Assembly: GCA_902489075.1 (NCBI GenBank)
Contig: CABTYO010000008.1
Location: forward strand, 13,215 to 77,214
DNA length: 64,000 nucleotides
Direction: 5' to 3'
DNA from: an uncultured Faecalicatena sp.
GTDB taxonomy: Bacteria > Bacillota > Clostridia > Lachnospirales > Lachnospiraceae
In this document: positions 25,528-35,134 of the stretch, piece by piece
Layout: the number at the start of each line of letters is the position of its first letter
How positions within the stretch are numbered: position 1 is the first letter of the stretch
Program-made: the position numbers and the translations under genes
The notes under the pieces: model-generated
What the model saw: the letters and a program-made list of their open reading frames with translations, nothing else
The model's database searches: none
What the model was told of the DNA's origin: nothing

Positions 25528-26157
25528 CTATTCTTCCATACATTCTAACTTGCTTACGGATACTTCATAGGCAATACGCGTCTCTGTTTCTGTCTCAGAC
25601 AGTTTCTTTACATATTCCCTGCTCTGTATTCTTCCCAGGATCTGAACGTGCTCCCCAACTTCAAATCCGGATGCATATCTTGCATTGCGTCCCCAGCAGA
25701 TACATGGGATATAATCTGACTTTCCATAAGGTCTGTTCACAGCGAGCAGAAGATCCGCAATCTCACGACCAAGCGGAGTCTTTCTGTAGACCGGTTTCTT
25801 ACAGATATAACCTTCCAGCAGGATATGGTTCGTCTTCGCCCCGTCCAACTCCTCATCAATAAATTCAACCTCTCGCACAAAAACAGAAAGAACCAGTCTA
25901 TTCTTCTGTTCTTCATGCCGGTTATAAGAACGGAACTGTCCGGAAACCATAATGAACTCCCCTGTGAAGTCCTGAGTCACATCAATGAGTCTCTCCGAGA
26001 TCATAAGCGGGATCCTGTCATCCGAATTGCTGAGTCTCTTCACCAGCACATCCACCATATAGAACCCTTCTCCGAAAACCTCGTGGCTGTATGTAAACTT
26101 AGAAGCCACCTCACCCATGATTGTTACCTGATTGTTTTCAATAATCTTATCTGACAT
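25528..26157 (-). CDS. SSB-like protein with two OB-fold halves
   Basis: The C-terminal half (about residues 108-205) matches single-stranded DNA-binding protein: NHILLEGYICKKPVYRKTPLGREIADLLLAVNR, CICWGRNARYA and VQILGRIQSREY. The N-terminal half looks like a second, diverged OB fold (NQVTIMGEVASKFTYSHEVFGEGFYMVDV, EFIMVSGQFRSYN). It lacks the acidic DDDLPF-type tail of replicative SSB. It has 209 residues and one promoterless-looking upstream gap filled by element E3. It may be an accessory SSB; the exact role is unknown. Confidence 0.8.
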   Translation of the reverse strand: MSDKIIENNQVTIMGEVASKFTYSHEVFGEGFYMVDVLVKRLSNSDDRIPLMISERLIDVTQDFTGEFIMVSGQFRSYNRHEEQKNRLVLSVFVREVEFIDEELDGAKTNHILLEGYICKKPVYRKTPLGREIADLLLAVNRPYGKSDYIPCICWGRNARYASGFEVGEHVQILGRIQSREYVKKLSETETETRIAYEVSVSKLECMEE

Positions 26158-26303
26158 AATTTTTAATACTCCCTTCCTCTGACTGGTATTTTTGAGTCAA
26201 TACTAAGTCTATGAGCATGATAGCGGAGGTAGACCAAAAATTCCAGGAAATTCGTTCGACAAAATTTGATAGGAGGGCGGGTTCCACAAGCAGGATTTCG
26301 GAT

Positions 26304-26640
26304 AAAAGGGACGCCATGGAGGAGGGGGGCAGAGGGCGGCGGTGCTGCCGGGGAATGGGTAATCGGCTAAATAAAATTTCCGGCGAAATGGCGGGCACCG
26401 CGGACATGCGGGTAAAATCTGATGATTTTACCCTGTAGGTCCGCTCATTTTCCGGACTTGTGGTCCGTAAAATGACCCGCATTTCACCGGAAATTTTATT
26501 GAAGCCGATTATCCCATTCCCCTAAATGCACTGCCGCCCCCTGCCCCCCTCCTCCATGGCTGGTTCATCCGGACGCGGCTTAAAAGCGCGCTCCTATTTT
26601 GGGGATTTTGGCGGGGTGAGACGGGGTGGGGATTGGGGGA
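26304..26640 (+). ncRNA. Large fork-hairpin element E3 (candidate structured RNA)
   Basis: 5' block AAAAGGGACGCC. Outer stem: 26313-26345 with 26528-26560. Middle stem: 26350-26390 with 26480-26522. Inner fork: H1 26402-26442 (loop region CTGATG) and H2 26445-26475 (loop ACTTGTGGT). The 3' tail GGCTGGTTCATCCGGACG starts at 26559, then TTTTGGGGATTTTGG and AGACGGGGTGGGGATTG, which matches the block after E1 and E5. It lies upstream of the minus-strand SSB-like gene and points away from it. Confidence 0.68.
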
Positions 26641-26830
26641 AATGAACGTGCAAGAGAGGGGGAAGGATAAATTTTGAAAGGGGGGGTGAAATGTGACGCT
26701 TCATATATAAAGGTGTAAAATTTTGTCGGCAAATTCTTTGGGAAATATTTTTAAAAATGGGGAATACTTTAATTCAGTCCTCTTTTAAACGGAATTTTAA
26801 CAACTATTTTCCCCCTCTCCCATATATGTA

Positions 26831-26872
26831 ATTAAATATTTAATCAGATATTTAATCAAATATTTAGTCAGA
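26831..26872 (+). repeat. ATATTTAATCA direct repeats in the gap between E3 and E4
   Basis: Three to four near-identical ATATTTARTCA units follow one another. The surrounding 26641-26920 gap is purine-rich then A+T-rich and holds no gene I can support. It may contain a regulator binding site. Confidence 0.45.
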
Positions 26873-26920
26873 CATAATTCCCTCCCCCTCATCTCTCATC
26901 CTCCCCGCCACAATAAGCCG

Positions 26921-27263
26921 CATCCCCCAAAGGGGGTGCCGGCCCCCACCGGCTTGATGAACGTTAGCGAGCAATATGCGCAGGGGCCGCTGACGGGGGA
27001 GGTCCATGACCTTTTTGAGGGGCGTAGAGTGCGCGTTAGAACTGCTTAGTCAAAACAGGCAGGATCTCACGGGTGGAATTTGATTTACAAAATCAAATTC
27101 CAAAGACACCTGAGACGCGTAAGCATCGGCTTACGGGGCGAATGTGTCTGGTCCCGCGAGATCCTGCCTGTTTTGGCTTAGCAGTTCTTCGCAAACGGTC
27201 AGCCCCAAAAAGGCCATGGATCTCCCCCGTCAGTGGACGCTGTGCATATTGCGAGCGCCCCCC
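26921..27263 (-). ncRNA. Large fork-hairpin element E4 (candidate structured RNA)
   Basis: Minus strand. 5' block GGGGGGCGCTCGC, a variant of GGGGACGC. Outer stem: 27202-27252 with 26971-27023. Middle stem: 27153-27188 with 27038-27073. H1 at 27116-27140 has loop CCGATG; H2 at 27074-27102 has loop TTTTGTAAA. The 3' tail reads GCTAACGTTCATCAAGCCGG, then GTGGGGG and a small G/C hairpin. It lies about 90 bp upstream of typA, on the opposite strand, and faces E3. Confidence 0.66.
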
Positions 27264-27352
27264 TTACACAAAAATCCTTCCCATATGGTAAGTTTTGTGA
27301 TAGAATAAAAAAGTTGTAACCACATTATATAGTAGAAAGAGTGTTGAATATT

Positions 27353-29179
27353 ATGAAAACAAAGCGTGAAGATGTTAGAAATATTGCGATTATTGCACAT
27401 GTTGACCACGGCAAAACGACTCTGGTCGACGAACTTTTGAAACAGAGCGGTGTGTTCCGCGAGAATCAGGAAGTGGCGGAGCGCGTCATGGACTCCAATG
27501 ATATTGAGAGGGAAAGGGGGATTACGATCCTGTCCAAGAATACGGCTGTCTATTATAAGGGAACGAAGATTAATATCATCGATACCCCCGGACATGCTGA
27601 TTTCGGCGGCGAGGTGGAACGTGTCCTTAAGATGGTAAATGGGGTTGTTCTTGTTGTGGATGCTTTTGAGGGTGCCATGCCTCAGACCAAGTTTGTCTTA
27701 AGAAAAGCTCTGGAGCTGGATCTCCCGGTTATCGTCTGCATCAATAAGATCGACCGTCCGGAGGCAAGACCGGATGAAGTCATCGATGAGGTCCTGGAGC
27801 TTTTCATGGATCTGGATGCTTCTGATGAACAGCTGGACTGCCCGTTCGTTTATGCTTCTGCCAAGTCAGGAATTGCTGTACTGGACCTGACTGATGATAC
27901 AAAGAACATGGAGCCTTTATTTGAGACGATCCTGGATTATATCCCTGCACCGGAAGGTGACCCGGAAGCACCGACCCAGGTGCTGATCAGTACCATTGAT
28001 TACAATGAGTATGTGGGACGTATTGGTGTCGGTAAGGTAGACAATGGAACCATCGCTGTGAATCAGGAAATGGTTCTTCTGAACCACCATGATCCGACCA
28101 AGCAGGACAAGGTTAAGATCAGCAAGCTGTATGAATTTGACGGTCTGAATAAAGTGGAGGTTAAAGAAGCTACCATCGGATCCATCGTTGCGATCTCCGG
28201 TATTTCCGGCATTTCCATCGGAGATACACTGTGCTCCCCTGAAAATCCGGTTGCAATTCCGTTCCAGAAGATTTCCGAGCCGACGATTTCCATGCAGTTT
28301 ATCGTAAATGACAGCCCGTTTGCCGGACAGGAAGGAAAGTACGTGACCTCCCGCCATATCCGCGACAGACTGTTCCGCGAGCTGAACACCGATGTCAGCC
28401 TTCGTGTGGAGGAGACGGAAAGTGCCGACAGCTTCAATGTTTCCGGACGTGGAGAACTGCATCTTTCTGTCCTTATTGAAAATATGAGACGTGAGGGTTA
28501 TGAATTTGCAGTTAGTAAGGCAGAAGTGCTTTACAGAACCGATGAAAACGGCAAGAAGTTAGAACCTATGGAAATTGCTTATGTCGATGTTCCGGATGAA
28601 TTTACGGGAACCGTCATTGACAAGTTAAGCCAGCGTAAAGGGGAACTGCAGAATATGGGAACCTCCAACGGCGGCTATACAAGGCTGGAATTCTCCATCC
28701 CATCCCGAGGGCTGATCGGATACCGCGGTGAGTTTATGACCGATACAAAGGGAAATGGTATCCTCAATACCAGCTTTGACGGCTATGCACCTTATAAGGG
28801 AGATATCCAGTACAGAAAGCAGGGTTCCCTGATCGCATTTGAGACAGGAGAATCTGTCACTTATGGATTGTACAGTGCCCAGGAGCGTGGTACATTATTT
28901 ATAGGACCTGGTGAAAAAGTTTATGCCGGTATGGTCATCGGACAGAACGGTAAGGCAGAGGATATCGAGCTGAACGTCTGCAAGACAAAGCACCTGACCA
29001 ATACCCGTTCTTCCAGTGCGGATGAAGCATTGAGGCTGACGACACCGCGTATCTTAAGCCTGGAAGAGGCACTGGACTTCATCGATACAGACGAACTTCT
29101 GGAAGTCACTCCAAAGTCTCTTCGTATCCGCAAGAAGATCCTGGATGCAAGAATGCGTAAGAGAAGTAATTTAAAATAG
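27353..29179 (+). CDS. typA: Translational GTPase TypA/BipA
   Basis: Ribosome-associated GTPase of the EF-G family that supports 50S assembly and stress growth. G1 AIIAHVDHGKTTL, G2 region RERGITIL, G3 DTPGHADFGGE, G4 INKIDRPEARP, then domain II, EF-G-like domains and the C-terminal domain ending KSLRIRKKILDARMRKRSNL. GTG and TTG codons at 27341 and 27344 are in frame, but ATG 27353 fits the AAAGAG site best, giving 608 residues. A PsiE-like gene follows after 43 nt. Confidence 0.96.
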   Translation: MKTKREDVRNIAIIAHVDHGKTTLVDELLKQSGVFRENQEVAERVMDSNDIERERGITILSKNTAVYYKGTKINIIDTPGHADFGGEVERVLKMVNGVVLVVDAFEGAMPQTKFVLRKALELDLPVIVCINKIDRPEARPDEVIDEVLELFMDLDASDEQLDCPFVYASAKSGIAVLDLTDDTKNMEPLFETILDYIPAPEGDPEAPTQVLISTIDYNEYVGRIGVGKVDNGTIAVNQEMVLLNHHDPTKQDKVKISKLYEFDGLNKVEVKEATIGSIVAISGISGISIGDTLCSPENPVAIPFQKISEPTISMQFIVNDSPFAGQEGKYVTSRHIRDRLFRELNTDVSLRVEETESADSFNVSGRGELHLSVLIENMRREGYEFAVSKAEVLYRTDENGKKLEPMEIAYVDVPDEFTGTVIDKLSQRKGELQNMGTSNGGYTRLEFSIPSRGLIGYRGEFMTDTKGNGILNTSFDGYAPYKGDIQYRKQGSLIAFETGESVTYGLYSAQERGTLFIGPGEKVYAGMVIGQNGKAEDIELNVCKTKHLTNTRSSSADEALRLTTPRILSLEEALDFIDTDELLEVTPKSLRIRKKILDARMRKRSNLK

Positions 29180-29222
29180 TATAAGCAGGTCCAGACCGAC
29201 AGTCCAAAAGGAGAAAGAACAC

Positions 29223-29834
29223 ATGAAAAAATATGCAAATGCGATTCTAAAGAACTTGACAACTGCCCTGGAATTAGTGATTGCCGCACTTTTAGCTGCC
29301 GGGATCATCATCATGACCGCACAGCTCATTTTATCCTTCGGCAATCTCACAGACCTGAACGCTTATCCGAATTATGATGATTTACTGACAACATGCTTCA
29401 ACCTGATCATCGGCGTGGAGATGATCCGAATGCTTTATCTCCATACGCCGATGACGGTGTTTGAAGTCCTGTTATTCGCGATTGCCAGGCAGGTCATCAT
29501 CGACCACTCCTCTTCGATCAACACCCTGCTCGGTGTGATCGCCATCGCGATTTTATTTGCTACAAGAAAGTTTTTATTTGTCGCCTTCGACGAATCCGAA
29601 CGGATCATCTTCCGCTCCAACCAGAAGGTCCGCCACGTGAACCGCCTCATCCACTCCAACATCCCGTATGAGGATGATGAGACTCTGCTGGAAGTCCTGC
29701 TTAAAAAGATGAAGCAGGATGAAGTCGAGATCGGCGTAGGCGCATGTATCTATTTCCAGAAATTCGGACTCCGCATTGCCAAAATTACAGATGGAAAAAT
29801 TACAAGAATTGAAGTGATTCGTTCTATACAATAA
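29223..29834 (+). CDS. PsiE-like membrane protein
   Basis: 203 residues with about four predicted membrane helices: TTALELVIAALLAAGIIIM, a second around LLTTCFNLIIGVEMIRML, a third around VFEVLLFAIARQVII and a fourth around LLGVIAIAILFATRKFLF. This pattern matches the phosphate-starvation-inducible PsiE family. The C-terminal 75 residues are cytoplasmic and may form a small domain (VEIGVGACIYFQKFGLRIAKI). AAAGGAG precedes the ATG. It is probably co-transcribed with typA. The function of PsiE proteins is not established. Confidence 0.75.
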   Translation: MKKYANAILKNLTTALELVIAALLAAGIIIMTAQLILSFGNLTDLNAYPNYDDLLTTCFNLIIGVEMIRMLYLHTPMTVFEVLLFAIARQVIIDHSSSINTLLGVIAIAILFATRKFLFVAFDESERIIFRSNQKVRHVNRLIHSNIPYEDDETLLEVLLKKMKQDEVEIGVGACIYFQKFGLRIAKITDGKITRIEVIRSIQ

Positions 29835-29844
29835 AAGGTTTCCA

Positions 29845-29853
29845 TGCTATAAT
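29845..29853 (+). promoter_or_regulatory. Extended -10 promoter of hpf
   Basis: TGCTATAAT is a perfect extended -10 element about 65 nt before the hpf start. No convincing -35 is present. Confidence 0.6.
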
Positions 29854-29918
29854 ATTTACATAATACAAGCAAGATTACATATCCTGTCTGTATAATATGA
29901 ACAAAAGGAGTTGAGCAC

Positions 29919-30476
29919 ATGAATTTTATTATTAGTGGAAAGAACATCGACGTAACACCAGGCTTGAAGGACACTATCGAACAAAAGTTAGGAAAACTCG
30001 AAAGGTATTTCACTCCTGAAACAGAAATCATCGTAACACTCAGCGTAGAGAAAGAAAGACAGAAGATTGAAGTAACCATCCCGGTGAAAGGGAACATCAT
30101 CCGTTCCGAGCAGACAAGCTCCGATATGTATGTATCGATCGACCTTGTTGAGGAAGTCATCGAACGCCAGCTTCGCAAGTATAAAAATAAACTGGTTGCC
30201 AAGAGCCAGGGTCACCCGACAGCAGCCTCAAGCGGAAGCAACTTCAAGAAGGAGTTCTTCGATTCCAAGGAAGAGACACCGCAGGATGATGAGATCCGCA
30301 TCGTAAGGACCAAGCGTTTCGGAATCAAGCCGATGTATCCGGAAGATGCCTGCATTCAGATGGATCTGGTCGGACATTCCTTCTTCGTATTCTGTAATGC
30401 AGAGACGGAGGAAGTAAACGTAGTATATAAGAGAAAAGACGGTTCCTTCGGACTGATCGAACCTGAATTTGATTAA
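29919..30476 (+). CDS. hpf: Ribosome hibernation promoting factor, long form
   Basis: Binds the 30S decoding region and dimerises 70S ribosomes into inactive 100S particles. The N-terminal domain runs from MNFIISGKNIDVTPGLKDTI to about residue 100. The C-terminal dimerisation domain (about 125-185) has RIVRTKRFGIKPMYPEDACIQMDLVGHSFFVFCN. The 185-residue length is that of the Gram-positive long form, so no separate RMF is needed. AAAAGGAGTTGAGCAC precedes the ATG. It has its own promoter and terminator. Confidence 0.96.
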   Translation: MNFIISGKNIDVTPGLKDTIEQKLGKLERYFTPETEIIVTLSVEKERQKIEVTIPVKGNIIRSEQTSSDMYVSIDLVEEVIERQLRKYKNKLVAKSQGHPTAASSGSNFKKEFFDSKEETPQDDEIRIVRTKRFGIKPMYPEDACIQMDLVGHSFFVFCNAETEEVNVVYKRKDGSFGLIEPEFD

Positions 30477-30525
30477 GCGATCCAGCAAGTCACATTTGAT
30501 TCAGCTGAATAAAGTAAGTATATTA

Positions 30526-30555
30526 AAAGGTACCTGGGAATTCCCAGGTACCTTT
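30526..30555. terminator. Perfect palindrome terminator after hpf
   Basis: AAAGGTACCTGGGAA and its exact complement form a 15-bp stem with almost no loop, followed by CTT. It lies between the convergent hpf and IMPACT genes and may act for both. Confidence 0.65.
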
Positions 30556-30601
30556 CTTAATTCAGCAGCTCTGCTGCTGCCCGCACGTCCAGTTATCAAA
30601 T

Positions 30602-31264
30602 TCAGACACTCTGCGTCACATCCCAGACCATCAGTTCCTTCTCCACCTCCGCAAACCAGCACTCCCCGTCACGGCAGATCTTACTCTTCCCATTCGTCCC
30701 TTCAATGATCTCATCCGTAACCGGCTTCTCATCATCGGCCGGAACAAGCACGGTCAGCTCAACGGAATCTGTATAACTGGTATCTAAGGTGTGCAGCCCT
30801 CTCTGCCCGAGAATATACTGGATTTTCCCAAGCCCGGTATAATCTGTCTGTATTTTCAGTTTAAACCCGTAAATTCTGGTAATAATCGTACTGTGGGCAA
30901 GGCCTTCTCTGGACGCAGATGTATATGCGCGCACGAGACCTCCTGTACCGAGCAGGGTGCCGCCGAAATAGCGGGTAACTACAATCAGCACATTTTCAAG
31001 CTTTGCTCCTTTGATTACCTCCAGAATCGGTTTACCCGCGGTCCCGCCCGGTTCCCCGTCATCACTGCATCGTTCCAGAGGATGCTCCTGCCTTATTACA
31101 TACGCATAACAATGGTGTCTGGCATCCCAATACTGCTTTTTGATCTTTTCCAGATAACCAAGTGCTTCCTCTTCTGAAGAAACAGGAAATACATCTGCAA
31201 TAAAACGGGACTTCTTTTCGACAATCTCCGCAGTGCTCTCCTGATATAATGTTTTATATTCCAT
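30602..31264 (-). CDS. IMPACT/YigZ family protein
   Basis: The N-terminal UPF0029 domain has the family signature: SDDGEPGGTAGKPILEVI then VVTRYFGGTLLGTGGLVRAY. A C-terminal DUF1949 ferredoxin-like domain follows (about residues 140-205). It has 220 residues, full length. GAGGTAG precedes the ATG. Eukaryotic IMPACT modulates the GCN2 kinase; the bacterial role is not known, though the fold suggests nucleic acid or ribosome binding. Confidence 0.92.
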   Translation of the reverse strand: MEYKTLYQESTAEIVEKKSRFIADVFPVSSEEEALGYLEKIKKQYWDARHHCYAYVIRQEHPLERCSDDGEPGGTAGKPILEVIKGAKLENVLIVVTRYFGGTLLGTGGLVRAYTSASREGLAHSTIITRIYGFKLKIQTDYTGLGKIQYILGQRGLHTLDTSYTDSVELTVLVPADDEKPVTDEIIEGTNGKSKICRDGECWFAEVEKELMVWDVTQSV

Positions 31265-31454
31265 AGTATTTCTACCTCTGTCGATGATTTATTGCATTTT
31301 CTTTATGCTTACAGATATTAAGTATAGCAAATATGCAGGAAACCTCAAGAAATTATTAAGATTTTTTTATAAATATGAACTTTTAACAAATTTTCTTTAT
31401 TTAGAAGAGTAAATTTGTTATAATGAGTGGAATGAATAAAGGAGGATATTATTC

Positions 31455-34034
31455 ATGAATTACGGAAAAGAAAATCTTTCGAAGAGAAAGAAGGACATCT
31501 CTTCAAAAAAGAATATGAAAAAGAAGCGGGTTGGGGTCCGTGTTTTCAAGGCACTTATCGTCTGCCTGCTGCTGATCATAGTAATCGGAGCCGGCGGTGG
31601 TGCCCTGTTTATCAAGAAGGTCATCGACAAGGCACCGGAGGTCACCCCCAATAAGGTAAAGCCGTCGGAAGCTACCACTTTCGTGGTCGATGAGAACGGC
31701 AAGCAGCTCGATACCTTTTTTCAGAAGGGATCGAACCGTGTGTACAAGACCTACGATGAGATACCGATCAACCTGACGCACGCCTTTGTTGCGATTGAGG
31801 ATGAGCGTTTCTATGAGCACAACGGAATCGACCTGCAGGGTATCTTAAGGGCCGGTGTTGTGGGACTTGCTTCCGGACACTTTTCAGAGGGTGCGAGTAC
31901 CCTGACTCAGCAGCTGATCAAGAACAATATTTTCCCTGGCTTCGTAGATGAGAAGAATTTCTATGATAAGCTGCAGCGTAAGCTCCAGGAGCAGTATCTT
32001 GCCGTGGAGATCGAGAAGCAGATGTCAAAGGAAGAGATCGTCGAAGCCTATATGAACACGATCAACTTAGGACAGGGCTGCCTGGGGGTCCAGACTGCCG
32101 CAAAGAGATATTTTGGAAAAGATGTCAGTGAACTTACCCTCAGCGAATGTGCCGTAATCGCAGGGATCACGCAGAGTCCTTCCGACTATGATCCGGTGGA
32201 GCATCCTGATGCCAACATGAAGAGACGCAATAAGGTATTAAAGAACATGCTGGACCAGGGATATATCACAAAGCAGGATTATGAGGACGCGAAGGCTGAT
32301 GATGTATATGCCAGGATCAAGACTACCGTTGATTCTGCTGAAGAGGACAAGCCGAACACTTACTTTATTGACGCACTGCTTGACCAGGTCATCAAGGATC
32401 TGATCAACCGCAAGAGTTATACAGAGACACAGGCCTATAACCAGGTCTACAGCGGCGGGCTTACCATTGTTGCCACGCAGGATCAGGCCATCCAGCAGAT
32501 CTGTGACGAAGAAGCTGCCAATCCGGCCAACTATCCTGATGTCACTCAGTATGGTGTCGAATATGCCCTGACAGTTACACATGAAGACGGCACTTCTGAG
32601 AATTACAGTAAGGAGATGCTCGAAAGTTATATCAAGGGTGCCTGGGGCAAAGAGTTCATGGTCTTCTCTTCCCCTGAGGAGGTACAGCAGGCAATTAATG
32701 AATATAAGAGCACACTGAATATCACAGACAAAGATACTGTTTTCGAGAATGTTGATATTACACCACAGCCGCAGATTTCTATTGTAGTCATGGATCAGTA
32801 TACAGGAAAAGTAAAAGCCATCGTGGGAGGACGCGGGGAAAAGAAGACAAGCCGTTCCCTGAACCGTGCAACAGCCTCCACAAGACAGCCTGGTTCCTGT
32901 TTTAAGATTCTCTCTACCTATGCACCTGCACTGGATTCTGCCGGATATACGCTGGCATCAACGATTGATGACTCCGAATTCCACTACGACAACGGACAGC
33001 TGGTCAACAACTGGGATCATAAGTATATCGGACAGACACGTGTACGCTATGCGATCGAGCATTCCATGAACGTCTGTGCAGTTAAGACACTGACTGACAT
33101 CGGACTGCAGACCGGATTTGATGAACTTAAGAACTTTGGAATCTCTACACTGGTCAATAATGACAATCCTGAGTACCCTGGCTACTCTGATGTAGCACAG
33201 GCAACCGCACTCGGCGGTATCACACTCGGTGTCTACAACATCGAGATGACCGCTGCCTATGCAGCAATTGCCAATAACGGAGTCTATACAGAGCCGATCC
33301 TTTATACCAAGGTTCTCGATCCTGAGGGCAATGTCCTTTTAGACAATACAGAACCTGCTACTCATCAGGTCATCAAGGATTCTACTGCCGCTCTGCTTAC
33401 AAGTGCAATGCAGGATGTTATTAACAAAGGAACCGGTACAGCGGCAAGACTGAACAATATGCCGGCCGCAGGTAAGACAGGTACAACAGAGTCCAGTACA
33501 GACCTCTGGCTCTCCGCATATACTCCATACTATACCTGTTCCGTATGGACCGGATATGACTCCAATCAGCCGATGGAGGCACAGTATGGTTACCAGTTTT
33601 ACAATCAGAGCTGGCATGAGGTCATGTGGAAGAACATCATGGACCGGATTCACGCGGCCCTTCCTTACAAGGACTTCACAATGCCATCTTCTGTAGAGCA
33701 GAAGACGGTCTGTACACAGACAGGGCTTCTGGCAACCTCTTCCTGCCCTCCTCTGACAGAATATTTTGCCAAGGGGACTGCACCGACACAAAGCTGTCCG
33801 GGACATGTGATTGAAAAGCCTGTGGAAGATAAAGACAAGGACAAGGATAAAGACAAAGATAAGGATAAGCCGGATACAGAGAATCCGGACGATGCCGAGA
33901 ATCCGGATGATCCTTCCGGCGGAGGAGAAACACCTACTCCTGATCCGGGCGGTGGAGAAGAGGCGCCTCCGGTTGACGGCGGCGGTGAACTGACACCTCC
34001 GGTTGACGGCGGCGAACAGGCTCCGGCTGAATAA
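31455..34034 (+). CDS. ponA: Class A penicillin-binding protein (PBP1A type)
   Basis: Bifunctional peptidoglycan synthase. Short cytoplasmic Lys/Arg-rich tail, then one membrane helix (ALIVCLLLIIVIGAGGGALF, about residues 33-52). The GT51 transglycosylase has EDERFYEHNGIDLQGILRA and GASTLTQQLIKN. The transpeptidase has the SxxK serine in RQPGSCFKI, SMN in EHSMNVCAV and KTGT in AAGKTGTTESS. A long C-terminal tail follows: six KD pairs, then Pro/Gly/Glu-rich repeats, probably crossing the wall. It has 859 residues. AAAGGAGGATATTATTC precedes the ATG. Confidence 0.95.
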   Translation: MNYGKENLSKRKKDISSKKNMKKKRVGVRVFKALIVCLLLIIVIGAGGGALFIKKVIDKAPEVTPNKVKPSEATTFVVDENGKQLDTFFQKGSNRVYKTYDEIPINLTHAFVAIEDERFYEHNGIDLQGILRAGVVGLASGHFSEGASTLTQQLIKNNIFPGFVDEKNFYDKLQRKLQEQYLAVEIEKQMSKEEIVEAYMNTINLGQGCLGVQTAAKRYFGKDVSELTLSECAVIAGITQSPSDYDPVEHPDANMKRRNKVLKNMLDQGYITKQDYEDAKADDVYARIKTTVDSAEEDKPNTYFIDALLDQVIKDLINRKSYTETQAYNQVYSGGLTIVATQDQAIQQICDEEAANPANYPDVTQYGVEYALTVTHEDGTSENYSKEMLESYIKGAWGKEFMVFSSPEEVQQAINEYKSTLNITDKDTVFENVDITPQPQISIVVMDQYTGKVKAIVGGRGEKKTSRSLNRATASTRQPGSCFKILSTYAPALDSAGYTLASTIDDSEFHYDNGQLVNNWDHKYIGQTRVRYAIEHSMNVCAVKTLTDIGLQTGFDELKNFGISTLVNNDNPEYPGYSDVAQATALGGITLGVYNIEMTAAYAAIANNGVYTEPILYTKVLDPEGNVLLDNTEPATHQVIKDSTAALLTSAMQDVINKGTGTAARLNNMPAAGKTGTTESSTDLWLSAYTPYYTCSVWTGYDSNQPMEAQYGYQFYNQSWHEVMWKNIMDRIHAALPYKDFTMPSSVEQKTVCTQTGLLATSSCPPLTEYFAKGTAPTQSCPGHVIEKPVEDKDKDKDKDKDKDKPDTENPDDAENPDDPSGGGETPTPDPGGGEEAPPVDGGGELTPPVDGGEQAPAE

Positions 34035-34068
34035 GGATAAGAACACATTTTCCATGTGAATTACAATA

Positions 34069-34117
34069 AAAAGCAGAGAAGAAAGAAATTCTAAATTTCG
34101 ATCTTCTCTGCTTTTTT
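34069..34117 (+). terminator. Intrinsic terminator of ponA
   Basis: AAAGCAGAGAAGA pairs with TCTTCTCTGCTTT and ends in a TTTTTT run. Convergent with the ROK gene, so it may act in both directions. Confidence 0.75.
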
Positions 34118-34145
34118 GTCTGTTGAGATTTCGTCTGTCTATGTA

Positions 34146-35081
34146 CTAATTATCCAGTACCAGCTTCGCTGACCCGCAGATTCCTGCGTCATTGCCCAGA
34201 GTTGCCAGAACAAACTTCACATCTTCGTTTGCAAAAAATACGCGTTCTCTGAACGGCTTCTCAATATAGGAAAGCAGCACTTCTCCTGCCTTAGATACTC
34301 CGCCGCCGATCACGAATACGGATGGATCCGTAACTGCCGCCAGATTCGCCAGTGCATATCCCAGGTAACGTCCGAATTCTTCTGCAATCTCCATTGCAAC
34401 AATATCACCGCTCTTCACTGCATCAAACACATCCTTGGCAGTCACTGTCTCTTTCACAAGGACAGTGCTTCTTGTCTCATGTTCCAGCTTTCTTCTTGCC
34501 AGTCGTACAATTCCGGTGGCTGATGCATACTGCTCCAGACAGCCGCATCTTCCGCAGCCGCAGGTCTCTGTCTCTTCATAATTCACACAGATATGGCCGA
34601 TCTCGCCGCCGGCGCCGTTGGATCCTGTAACCATCCTGCCCCCGACGATTACTCCGCCGCCGACTCCGGTTCCCAATGTCACCATGATCATATTCTTCTG
34701 ACCTGCACCGCCGCCTTTCCACATCTCACCTAAGGCTGCCACGTTCGCGTCATTTCCAATCTCTGCTTTTATTCCGGTCAGTTCTTCCAGCTCTTTCTTT
34801 ACATTCTTGTATTTCCAGCCAAGATTCGCGCTGCCATTGACAATCCCGTCTTCTGTCACCGGCGCAGGAACACCTGCTCCGATTCCCAGTACATCGGCTT
34901 TGTCAATCTTCTTTTCCTCAAGCTTTGCCAGGATGGCTGCGGCAATATCGGGAAGGATCGCTTTTCCTTCCTCCTCGGTATGAGTGACGATCTCCCACTT
35001 GTCAAGAATCTCGCCGCTCTCCTCAAACAGTCCTAACTTTACGGTTGTTCCTCCAATATCTACGCCAAAACAATACTTCAT
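34146..35081 (-). CDS. glcK: ROK family glucokinase
   Basis: ATP-dependent sugar kinase. ATP motif GVDIGGTTVKLG at the N-terminus; sugar-binding motif in GAGGEIGHICVNYEE; ROK zinc site ETCGCGRCGCLEQYAS (about residues 170-185). At 311 residues it has no helix-turn-helix, so it is an enzyme rather than a ROK repressor. AGGAGACAGATC precedes the ATG. It lies 53 nt downstream of hprK on the same strand, which links it to sugar regulation. Glucose is the likely substrate. Confidence 0.9.
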   Translation of the reverse strand: MKYCFGVDIGGTTVKLGLFEESGEILDKWEIVTHTEEEGKAILPDIAAAILAKLEEKKIDKADVLGIGAGVPAPVTEDGIVNGSANLGWKYKNVKKELEELTGIKAEIGNDANVAALGEMWKGGGAGQKNMIMVTLGTGVGGGVIVGGRMVTGSNGAGGEIGHICVNYEETETCGCGRCGCLEQYASATGIVRLARRKLEHETRSTVLVKETVTAKDVFDAVKSGDIVAMEIAEEFGRYLGYALANLAAVTDPSVFVIGGGVSKAGEVLLSYIEKPFRERVFFANEDVKFVLATLGNDAGICGSAKLVLDN

Positions 35082-35134
35082 GATCTGTCTCCTATCTGTC
35101 TTTTCCTGTCTTTCTTTTCTTCCTTCACTCTGCC

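Noticed and set aside
26211..27291. Open frames across E3 and E4
   Set aside because: Same reason: stem-derived sequence with no coding signal.
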